This document shows, in pieces, positions 38,816 through 48,731 of a stretch of DNA of 60,000 nt (positions are counted from its first letter, which is position 1; each line of letters begins with the position of its first letter). The DNA lies in assembly GCA_914767715.1 (NCBI GenBank), contig OU612069.1:10601387-10661386 (forward strand), written 5' to 3'. The notes beneath the pieces are model-generated. The model was not told the origin of the DNA. It worked only from the letters and a program-made list of their open reading frames with translations, and did no database searches. Source of the DNA: Membranipora membranacea. Taxonomy: Eukaryota > Bryozoa > Gymnolaemata > Cheilostomatida > Membraniporidae. The translations under genes were made by a program, and so were the position numbers.

Positions 38816-38899
38816 TTTAGGTTTGGATATAACCAGCTGATAAGAATATATAGGACAGAAACCTCAGCTGCTTCATCTGGTCTTGTTGCGACGTATTAG

Positions 38900-40249
38900 T
38901 AGCGAACTCGTCCTATTAAAGAGAAATTAAAAGCTGTTACTGTCATGTTGGGGCAGCAAAATAAGCAAAATCTGGAAGAACGTTGTTTCATTATACACGC
39001 AATTTGTTCCCATCTATCCTAGATACTTTGCTGTAAGTGATGGAAGACTTTGCATGATATTATGTTAAAAATTCCACAGTCAGAACTATGAGATAAAAAT
39101 ACATGTGCTAAATCTACTTCAATAATTTAAATATACCTACAATTCTGTCAACCCCAAATTAGCTATAATACTAAACAGCGTGAGCGTAGCTTCACAAAAC
39201 TATATTCCAACATCCACTAATTTATACTTACCATGGATTTTGCAGTATCTTATATACTCCAATTCCAAAGGACCTTCCTGCAAACGTTGATTTATTAATC
39301 TGTGAGAAGTCAAGCATCTGGAAAATAATATCACAGGCTGAGGTTGAGCTCTTCACAAATTCCAGTGAAAATTAAGTGTAAGTGATTGACTGATTTCTTA
39401 TTTGGTAATCATGAGGGCACACCAGCTGCATCCAGTTCTCCTACCCCTTTCGGATAGTCTCTGCAGCAACAGTTCAGTGGTCGAGTTGGCATAGCCTGGC
39501 AGTTCCCACAACCCATCTTGCACCAAAGGATAGCATCAGCAACTTCATTTCAGAATCTGTAACAATGAATAGGTATTTATCATTGAGCCACAGTGAGTTC
39601 TGTTTGTCTAACCATGGTATGTAAGAGTTGGGACTGATACGTTGTTCTCATTGATGTAACACACACATGAAAGTGTGCATGCGCCCATTAAAATCAGCAT
39701 TTACAAACGAAATATGCTAAGGAATGTGTGATCTGGCCTTAAATCTAAAACAATATTGGACAATCAGTTGAAGGTATGAGTCCTGTTATCTCTCATAACT
39801 ATGTTTCATCATAGACAAATTACTCCTAATGATTACAATTCCATTTTTTACTGATCACTCTCTAATTTCAAGTGACCATTATTTATGCATGCACATCATT
39901 TTTTTCAATTTTCTGAATTAGGCAATCAGCCACCAGCTAAAATTTGAGTTGATCTTCCTGGGGGTTAAGTTCATTGCTGAGACAAGGGACAGGTGTTTTA
40001 TGTTAAAGGAATTTTTTTTGTTGGAAATCGGTTTTTCACCTTGAACATGAGTTGATAGATAGATTTATGGGTGTATATGCAGATGGAGGAGGATTTGAAG
40101 GATTCAGTGACTCACCAGACGGCGCTGTGTTGATCTGTGGTTTGTATTCTGAGACGCCACCATATCTATGTCAGAGAATCCTTGGTTAGTCAGGACCGTG
40201 AGAAAGAGTAACTCTGAATATGAGTACAAAATTATTCAATGTTAGCCCT
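38900..40249. other. Gene-free interval
   Basis: AT-rich sequence without a supported exon or repeat. It separates the two adjacent helix-turn-helix copies from the third, damaged one. Confidence 0.4.
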
Positions 40250-40400
40250 CAGGCCTTTCCTGCCCCCACTGAGATCTTCTGACACGACAGCTTCTCTTAT
40301 GTTAACCTCATCATTCTTCAGTTTCTGTACATGTCTCCTAGATAAACAAAGCTTGTTCGGCTGATGGCGGCTGGATATTTTATGACTTCGAAGGTCTTAA
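40250..40400 (-). pseudogene. psq/CENP-B-type helix-turn-helix domain, copy 3 (internally deleted)
   Basis: Closely similar to copy 2 at both ends, but about 95 bases between the KLxLSRR region and the basic N-terminal segment are missing, so no complete domain remains. Same strand as copies 1 and 2. Confidence 0.6.
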
Positions 40401-40975
40401 ATGTGTATCAGATAAATGTTTTTGAATCGCAACTCAGCAGACTGGTCTTGCAGTTTTTGGCTTATATATTTTCCAAATCTAAAATAAATTTCATGGATAG
40501 ACTGTAAAAATTATAATGAATTGAAGAACAGAAAATGTTGTAGTCTTAAGTTCCGAACATGTAAAGAAAGATGCAGTTCAGAGAATTAACGATGATGGTG
40601 TCCCTAAACAGGGGGTTTAAATTCCTCAGCGTTGATAAAAGATCCATAGTCTCAAGGGTGATGAATATAAATTTCTTCTCTGATAGAGGGAACAGACCCA
40701 GAACGATAAGATTAACAGGCTTTTCTGTTCCCAAGGGAAAAGAGAGTATAGTTGTTAGTGCTAATGCTTACAAGTAGCCTATGCTGCAAATCAATCAATC
40801 ATAGTACACAACTTTCTAAAGTTCTATCGGTGATGTCAGAAAGATTGTCACCGATTCCTCTGATACAAAGTATATTAAAAAAAAAAAAAAGATGTAAATT
40901 GTACAACAGTCATTATAGGCCTACATTCTACTGACCCGCTGAAATTAGTCATTATGTAGTAGTAGAAAGCTTGGT

Positions 40976-41190
40976 TCAACAGATCCTCCACTGTACAATG
41001 CCTGTTGCATATGCCTGCCTTGGTACTGCCTCATGGTACCTCGCTTTGTCTTTATTCTTCTTTATCTCATCCCAAGTTTTTGCCGAGCTTTCCAGTATAT
41101 GTGTGTTAATGAACACCAACGTTGAATCTTTCCTGTTAGGCGCAAGAATATTTTGTGTCGCACATCCACAGACACTACAAAACAAATTAT
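40976..41190 (-). CDS. Exon-like minus-strand open frame, unrecognised
   Basis: A good acceptor (TTGTTTTGTAG) near 41192 precedes about 64 open codons with even composition (LVFINTHILESSAKTWDEIK) ending in TGA. No domain was recognised and no partner exon was linked. It could be a terminal exon or a transposon relic. Confidence 0.3.
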
Positions 41191-41199
41191 TCTCAATTA

Positions 41200-41870
41200 T
41201 TAGACAAACTGCCACCAAAGGAATAGCAGAATATCACCACCTATTAGGGTCTAGCTCTAGATAAATTAAAAAATACCAGTTATACAGAGTCCATTATTTC
41301 AGACTGTATAGCAATATCACAGGCATGCTACACATACAGTCAGATATGGAGTCCTTAATGCCATAACATTATTACCATATTCCTTACCACCAGCAGGACA
41401 AAAACTACCACGCAAAATCAGCAATTAACTCCCTCTTTCCTCTGCATTGTATGGATATTACTTTTGCTTTTGCATTCATATCCAAGCACATGTGCACACA
41501 TACCGACAAACCACAGTTGTCAGGACTCGCATAAAAAACTTCATTTCTTGCATTCTGTCTGATACATCACTTTTCTTCTTGATGTTGAACCCTCCATAGA
41601 GATTCTGACCATGTGTCAAAATGAGCTGATCTAATATCACTATAATTGTGACACCATCATATGTCATCTTGGCCGGGACAGAGTTGTAAGGAGTGTCATT
41701 TGAGCCTGATGCCATAGGGGAAGGTGGGGTAGGTTGAGCCATGTTTTAAAATTTTAAAGTAAAAATGCAGGATAAGTTTTTTTGTATCATTGGAATGCTC
41801 ACAATATTGTGAGGGACCTAGTGTGCACCTTACCTGCCAAAATTGATTTAAGTTCTGACTTTCAAACATT
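41200..41870. other. Interval with possible MITE end
   Basis: GGGGAAGGTGGGGTAGGTTG at about 41718 resembles the terminal sequence of pogo-like elements (compare 48732), but no matching opposite end was found nearby. A minus-strand frame at 41476-41742 is open but unrecognised. Confidence 0.35.
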
Positions 41871-42114
41871 TTTGGGGTCCTGATGGGTTTTCCCAGGGTT
41901 TATCTCCCCTGCTGAAAGCAAAAGAGTCTGCAGTGAGGGCAGTTAACATAGAAATGATATCCAATCTCAAGTGATCTAGTAGTATAAGGCATATATAGAT
42001 GCTAGCTCACTGTTTTTTGGTGCGCAGGCCTTATTCCCATTAACTTCCTAGCTCTTTTGCTTTCGCTTTCAGCAGGGGAGATAAACCCTGGGAAAACCCA
42101 TCAGGACCCCAAAA
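41871..42114. repeat. Long inverted repeat, arms about 56-63 bp
   Basis: The left arm 41871-41926 (begins TTTGGGGTCCTGATGGG) and the right arm 42052-42114 are complementary over their whole length, apart from a 6-base insertion (TTTCGC) in the right arm. The loop is about 125 bases. A foldback/MITE-type element. Confidence 0.85.
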
Positions 42115-42473
42115 TTTTTATAGGCATTCGACACTTGTCACCATGGATATAATAATATACATGACAGAAACTTTTAATAGAAAGTTGTGTAAAACGAATG
42201 CGCTTTTGTCAATCTTTTATTCAAAGCCACTCATGGATTTAAAAATCCAGATTTCAGGAATTTAAACACAAAGTTAGAACCAAACGAACAGCTCGAAGAG
42301 CTATGGCTTGGTATGAAACAAATATATATCTAGCAAGGGCAAACAAATTATTAATTAATTATTAATCTTCTACAAGTTGATACAAAATCAGTAAATACAG
42401 AAAGCCTGGCTGGATTTTGATTCCATCACAAAACTCTTACTTTGTTGGATTAGGAAAATTAAAAGTTTATAAG

Positions 42474-43345
42474 TACAACTTGTAAGTTCAAAAATAAAGA
42501 ACATCAATTTCATAATACAAAATCATGCTTTATTTCGTTTTGCACTCATAAAAAATCACCCCGCATCGTCTGCTTAAAATTCAACAAGGATTATCAACAT
42601 TAGCGCAATAGCGGATATTTGCAACATTTTTTTTATATTCAAGTTGTTCAAATTATAAAAAGTTTTATAGTCTATGTATATATTAACGCAAGATAAAATT
42701 GAAAAGAAAGTCAGAAACAGAATCGGAAATAAACTTGGTTATAAATTAGGAAACGAACTCGAGAATACAATCAGAAATAAAGCTGGAAATAAAATCATAC
42801 AGTTGAGTAACGGTACAAAGTATACATACTCCTCAGGAATCGTTTGTTAGAAGATTCCTTGTTCAAAGTTCCCTCAACTTACAGCCTTGAAATGCGCTAT
42901 CAGATATGGTTACTCCAGATAAAATAAAACTGTTCTTTCACCTCAGCCTCAACACTGTTCATTTCCTGCATTCTGAGCTGTCAATCTCATCAGCTTGCAT
43001 CCCCAGTCTGACTTTGATCCTAGAAACATAATATATAGAAAATGTGTGTATCTGAACAATTAGTTTAATTTGTTTGGTTGCAACCCTACTACACTACTAC
43101 CCTATGTGGAGACGGTATTCTGCGGATATCAGAAGCATCTTACATGACTGAATATGTATTATTTGATACAAACCTCTACTTGAGTTTGAATAGAGCAGCT
43201 CCATCCATTCCACCCACCACCATCTTATCTCCTCTTATACTCACATCAAACAGAGAGCAATAGTCTCCACTGACATCTCCGAGTGATGAGTGCGTGATTT
43301 CTCTTATCACCTCTCCCATTGTTTAAAAATCGAGTATAGAATTGT
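42474..43345. repeat. Segmental duplication, copy A (partner 54886-55826)
   Basis: About 870 bp is colinear with 54886-55826 and appears highly similar, with several small indels. Shared content includes GAACATCAATTTCATAATAC at the left, a run of GGAAATAAA-type short repeats, and a terminal coding exon on the minus strand at the right. No recognisable transposon ends border it. Confidence 0.85.
43176..43315 (-). pseudogene. Terminal propeller-like exon, copy A (acceptor lost)
   Basis: The minus strand reads about 46 codons ending GAALFKLK-stop, containing the blade-like segment GDKMVVGGMDGAALFKLK. This resembles the last exon of the plus-strand B-box/GLFG gene (SGDRLVLACGSQGLKLFSVR). In partner copy B the exon follows AATAG, but here the bases are AATGG, so the splice acceptor is destroyed. 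No upstream exons were found. Probably a pseudo-exon. Confidence 0.6.
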
Positions 43346-44340
43346 AGGCAGTAGAATCGATGTAGTTATAGCAGACGGCTGCATGCCCAGCTTTTGCCTT
43401 CTAACTGTAGGCATCCTTCCTCTTTGTGGTCAAGTTTGTAATGCGCTATAGGACTTCCTCTAAAAAAATGTGCTACGCAAAACTCTGACAGATTGGTCGT
43501 GCTGGCTTTGCTAGTTTAGAATTACTGTCAGCAGCTTTATAATTTCGGAAATCCTGTACACAATTTTACGTTGTTGAACCAACGCTTCTGTTATCCTCTA
43601 ACATAGTTCACATACCACTTAGTGACTTTTAGTCGGTCTATACGACCCATACGTGATGAAGGATGTGCGTCCATGAGTGAATAAATAAACAAAAAAAATC
43701 AGAGCAAAATATATTATGAAATGAGAAAATTAATTTATTAAATCTTTCCACCACTAACTTCTAACCACAACCTGCAACAAACAGCAGGCACAAACCACCA
43801 TGATTAGTCAACTTACTTGTACAGAAGAAGAATGTGTTCGCCAAACTCAAGTATTGTTTTGGTATGTCCAACATTGTTTAGGTTAGGTGTATCTTAACAG
43901 TAGCTACTCTCGCTTTTAAGTGGTTGGAACTTAATTGGAGAAATTGCCGACTGTAACCTGTTAATAAAAGTGATATTTTAAAATTGGTACATGAAACATT
44001 AAAACACATTAAAAACATTTGACATCAAATTGTTGTGAACGATGCAGAAGTGAATACAATGAAATAGAATAAAGCATAAGGTTCTTGACTTACAATTTTT
44101 AACACCTTGACATTAGTATGGTGATTCCTGGTTTGCTATTATTTTGGGTGCTGTTGTACTGAACCTATTAATAAAATGATATACAATGACTACAAGAACT
44201 AGGTAACAACAAATCTATGTGGCAATTGCATACACCGTAAATACAATTAATTTCAGATTAATTGTACATTTATAAATTGGTGATACATGTAATTAACAAT
44301 AAAATACAAAGAATGAACTTACGTATTCAGCCTTAGAGTA
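43346..44340. other. Gene-free interval
   Basis: AT-rich; no supported exon or repeat. Confidence 0.4.
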
Positions 44341-44348
44341 AAGATATG

Positions 44349-44407
44349 CGTAATGTGTAATGTGTAATGTGTAATGTGTAATGTGTAATGTGTAATGTGA
44401 AATGTGT
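44349..44407. repeat. Heptamer microsatellite (TAATGTG)n
   Basis: About seven head-to-tail copies of TAATGTG followed by two degenerate ones. Confidence 0.9.
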
Positions 44408-44594
44408 GTGATAATACGGCTAATTCTCCTGAAGTTTTGTGAATAGTAAGGAGAAAATTTACCCAAAAAGATGGGCTTGAATCTAAAACTGAGTTCTCTA
44501 CATTTGGACGTCGTAGTTCAGTTGTAGAGGATTTTGAGGGGGTTACCCTAAGGCGGCGATACCCGCCACTGCAACCACGCACATTGCCTATTTA

Positions 44595-44860
44595 TACTGA
44601 GTACGCCGACTCTCTAAAACGAGTACGCCGACTCTATCTGCCTGGAAATATACCGAGTACGACGACTCTATCTGCCTGTGAATATACCGAGTACGACGAC
44701 TCTTACTGGGGGGGGGGGGGGTAACGAGTACGACGACTCTAACTGAGGGGGGGGGGTAACGAGTACGACGACTCTATCTGAGGGGGGGGGGGGTAACGAG
44801 TACGACGTCTCTAACTGAGGGGGGGTAACGAGTACGACGACTCTATCTGGGCTGGGAATA
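44595..44860. repeat. Minisatellite alternating GAGTACGACGACTC with poly-G runs
   Basis: About seven units. The conserved core GAGTACGACGACTC (with its own GAGT/ACTC arms) alternates with either CTATCTGCCTG-type spacers or uninterrupted G-runs of about 6-13. Variants include GAGTACGCCGACTC and GAGTACGACGTCTC. Unit length is about 35-40 bases. A further G-run of 13 lies at 44890. Confidence 0.85.
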
Positions 44861-44894
44861 TAATTGACCTGACTTTGGGACTGGCTTTCGGGGG

Positions 44895-45240
44895 GGGGGG
44901 GGATATGTGGGCAAAGATAGGCTTATTTATCTGGCAAGAATAACTGGGGAGGGAAGGGAAGGGATATGGACAACTATTAACATATTTATTGGGCAATATA
45001 AATTCGGGAAGGAAGGGATATAGATAATATGATTGCTATTTATTTGTCGGGCGAGACAAAAGGGCCAGGGGAAGAGGGTTGGACAATATAATAAATGGGA
45101 GGGAAGGGGTATAGATAAATAAATAACCAAATGGGGGGAAGGGAATGGCTCTGGGTTTACAACTATCTTTGCGAGATTGCTTGCCTGTACTGGAACTGGA
45201 CTGGATTGAACTGAACTGGACTGGAACTGAACTGGCAATC
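44895..45240. repeat. Purine-rich and ACTGGA-repeat low-complexity tract
   Basis: GGGAAGGGA-type blocks recur at 44945, 45005, 45100 and 45135, each followed by TATAGATA- or ATATGGACA-like sequence. Then comes a degenerate (ACTGGA/ACTGAA) pentamer-hexamer run at 45185-45235. No gene. Confidence 0.6.
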
Positions 45241-45931
45241 AGGTCAATGGATGCAGTGGTGCAATGGGGGTTTTCATTTGGCCTCTACCTACTACCCAAG
45301 GGAGGCTACAGTCTAACAACAGAGTACAAACAAGGCAACATTATGTCAAGGCAGGGAGGTCTGCCAGCAGGCAGAACTCAAGAAACTTACATCAATAGGT
45401 TGTGTTCAGTAAGGCACTTTATTTGTTGCTGGCTGGTTTAAAAATAAAAGGTCTTGTTACTTCAGCTGCTGGATATTAACTGACTGGACTCAACTCATGT
45501 ACAGTGATTAAAAGCATATAATAAATGATACTAGCTGATGAAAGAGCAGGAAACAGGGAACATCCTAGATGGATTGTAATAGTTAAATTCAGTTATTAAA
45601 AGCATATTATTATTAAAATTAGAAAAGTTATAAAAATGATGAAAGGGGAAGACAACTCATGAATCGTGAATTTATTTTTGAATGTTCAGCTGTGGTGGAA
45701 AATCCACCACACAGTGACGACTCAATGACTAATGCTATAAAATGGTATCATATGAGTTAAGAATAGTTGTTTAGATTTGGCTAGTCACAGCTTGACATAA
45801 TATTGAGTATAATGAGCTGGGACATAAAATTGACATCATGCTGTGAAAAGGTTACATAGAATCTGCGACCTTGATCGAATACTGGCCACTATTGCGTAAT
45901 ATTACTTTAGGTGAGGCAAAAACTGGGTGCA
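45241..45931. other. Gene-free interval
   Basis: No supported exon or repeat was found. Confidence 0.4.
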
Positions 45932-46640
45932 TCACGTTATCACAGAGTAAGGATATACAGAGGGGACAGTTCAATGATAGTTATAGTGCCTGCGGTTTTT
46001 GATTCACTGGGGGAAAATTGTGCACAGCTGGATGCCAAAAACTCATTATCTCTATATGTTATAATGGCATTTTTCTTGCAGACATCCCTACCTTTGATGG
46101 GCCATAATTCATTCTGTATTTATCCTAAAGACTGATTTCTAACTTTGCTGGAATGTCCAAGCTTCAAGCTATACACCATATTATTGTCATTTTTTGCTAG
46201 GATTCATAGGCTAAGAGTAATCCAGGTTTTTGAAATGAGTTTTGTCATATAGATTTACATGTGACAATTGATAGACGGCTGGTCATCAAAATTAGGAAAT
46301 GTCCGTGCATTGACCTAAGCCCTATGTAAATCTATATGATAAAACTCATTTTAAAAACCTGGATTACTCATAGACTATGTATCCTAGCAAAAAATGACAA
46401 TAATATGGTGTATAGCTCGAAGATTGGACATTTCAGAAAAGTTAGAAATCAGTCTTTAGGATAAATACAGAATGAATTATGACCTATCAAAGGTGGCTAT
46501 GTCTGCATGACAAAACTCCACTGTAACTTATATATATTCTGAAATTGGCAGGTGGCCAGATTGATGAATTTCCCCCAGTGGATAAAAACCGCAGGCACTA
46601 TAACGATCATTGAAGTGTCCCCTCTGCTTATCCATACTCT
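45932..46640. repeat. Large inverted repeat, arms about 320 bp
   Basis: 45932-46252 and 46320-46640 are reverse complements over almost their full length, with scattered substitutions and one poorly matching internal stretch near 46020-46070 (a replaced or inserted segment). The loop is about 68 bases. Landmarks present in both arms: ACACCATATTATTGTCATTT and ATTCTGTATTTATCCTAAAG. No coding sequence. It could be a foldback transposon; if transcribed, it would form a long hairpin RNA. Confidence 0.9.
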
Positions 46641-47222
46641 GTGACGTTATACCAATACAAGTATGTATAAACAGCTGTCGGGGAAGTTCTATCTTGTCAG
46701 GATAGCCAACATGGGCTTGGCTTTAATAAGTCCCGATATCCAACTTGTTCGGCTGAACGCTTAAAGCCTAACGGCAACCTGCCATTCGAAAAGTCTGTTT
46801 AAATCAAGGCTACCAGCCAGGCATAAAAATGTGTTGTTTATCAACTATACTATGATTTTATTGTGTACTTACTATCTAACTAAAACTAAAACAGAGTTAC
46901 AAAAATTTAATGCATAAATCAGTAAAAATAATCAGTGCGTTTAGCCGCGTGTGTCTGTTTGCTAGCAAACATGAAGTGCCGATGAGCAGGCTAGAGTAAC
47001 ACTTGTGAAAGCAATGATTCATAGGAAGTTTAAATACAATCAAGGCATTAATTGTTATGGACAAATGATTATTATAAAAGGCAAGGCATATGAATTTGAA
47101 TGCATGAATAATAACTTTAGTATATAATACATATAGCAGTCAAAGACTGAAATTCCCCACACAGCCTCGTCATGCTGCACATCGTGTAACAAGGCTAATC
47201 CATAACAGTTAGGATATGATAC
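46641..47222. other. Interval 3' of the unrecognised minus-strand gene
   Basis: Later exons of the minus-strand gene should lie here or further left, but none could be joined with confidence (the last visible exon ends in phase 2). Confidence 0.35.
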
Positions 47223-48716
47223 CTGATTATGCCTGTTTGGCACAAGTCTGGCAACTGGAGATCAGTGTACTTGGTCACTATACTGTCTGCAGCTCTCTCC
47301 ACTTCAGCTGATGTCAATGTCATGAATAAATTAGAAATTGACTTCCCCTGATTAACTCTGGATGGAGTATAGTCAATAAGCTCTCTTTCTGGCTCACCAG
47401 TTTTACGTGCAGGGTAATAAGTTGCCATTTAGCACATTTTTGAAATAGCAGCTGAAGTGGAGGCTATCTAGCATCGACTCACCCTTACCTTATATTATTG
47501 ACAACATCAAATCAAATTTAAAAGTTAGCTAAAATTTAATCACCTCCCAACTAACCAACCTAGACTCTAACATTTAAGCTTTTCTTGGAATTCTCATTAT
47601 AGTTACCTGTAAAGACGTAAGCATAGAAGACCTTGTCAAACATAGCTCTGCAATCGTAGTACCTCTTAGTTGGGTCTGACACAACATCCTTAGCGTTGGG
47701 GAAGGCTTTGGAATGCGTTAGAGTACCAGGAAAAGCAAATTATTAGGTTTAAGTTAAATCATAAGAATTTTTTAAATTCCTGATTTTCAAACTATCCATG
47801 CTAGCTGCCGCTGACAACCATTGTATTGTTGAAAGATTTTGACATCAAGTATCATAGTTGTATTCATATGGGGGCTAAATTTAAAGGTATGAAATTAATT
47901 CAGAAATTATTATCACTCAATAATGGATAAGAGCCCAAGAAATCTACTAACCTGGAAAAGTATATGATATACCAGTTTTAGATAATTCATCTGGACATGA
48001 AAATCTGCCATTGCCATGGGCAACCCCTCCAGTCTGTCTGTTTGTGACCTTCCATCGCTCTGTGAGTGCAGCACCTACTGACCTTGCTCAAATGTCAAGT
48101 AATCACCTTTAAAACAGAATATGTAACGTGTAGCAAGTGGATTGCCGAGCCCGAGTGCCAGTTCATCTTTAAACAATTACTGAAAAGTGAATTTGGACAT
48201 GATCCATTAGAATATTTGTTGTTAATGAAATGTGTGATGATAGGTACCTATACAGAATTCATGTTGGAGGGCTTAATTACTACACTATCATCACCCTCTC
48301 ACACAAGATTGTGATTCAGTTGAAGACACACCAGAAGCTCCTTGATAACCTCGTTCTTCCGAAGCACACCAAGGTTCACCTTAAATAAATATTAAGAATG
48401 TATGGGGGCAATTATTTATATTGGCATCATATCCTAAGAAAAATGAAACATGATTTTGAACCATTGCATACCTGTTTAGATTTCCGACACATTTGGGCGC
48501 TGTATTTATGATCTTGGGATGGCAGTTTGATTGAGATATCCTTCAGAGCTGGCATCAGCATCAGGATCTCTAACACGCGCTCATACAGGAGCTTTCTCAT
48601 CCTTACATCATCACTAGCTGTTGGATATACATCCGAGGGTAGTACCTTTGAGACTGGTATCTCTGGAGCCTTATGGTTTTTGGAGGAGGCTCCACTCTGT
48701 CCTCTACAGCTATGGC
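47223..48716 (-). CDS. Unrecognised multi-exon gene (five internal exons)
   Basis: Minus-strand exons 48716-48472, 48379-48303, 48082-47952, 47705-47607 and 47388-47223 join with consistent phases (1-0, 0-2, 2-1, 1-1, 1-2), all GT-AG. Together they give about 239 codons without a stop. The product has a leucine-rich helical segment (RMRKLLYERVLEILMLMPAL), then a KNEVIKELLVCLQLNHNL stretch, a cysteine-poor middle (TERWKVTNRQTGG, SKTGISYTFPAFPNAKDVV), and a helical end (LTSAEVERAADSIV). No signal peptide, zinc finger or transposase motif is seen. I do not recognise the family. Both ends are missing. A pogo element sits 15 bases upstream of the first exon shown. The last acceptor (GAGCCAG) has a weak pyrimidine tract, so that junction is least sure. 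Confidence 0.6.
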
Positions 48717-48731
48717 CTGGACCATATGGTA

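Noticed and set aside
41476-41742. 88-codon minus-strand open frame next to a pogo-like terminal sequence
   Set aside because: Protein-like in part, but no recognised domain and no second element end nearby; support is too weak for a gene call.
44811-45238. Proline/serine-rich minus-strand open frames
   Set aside because: They are the reverse reading of G-rich minisatellite DNA.
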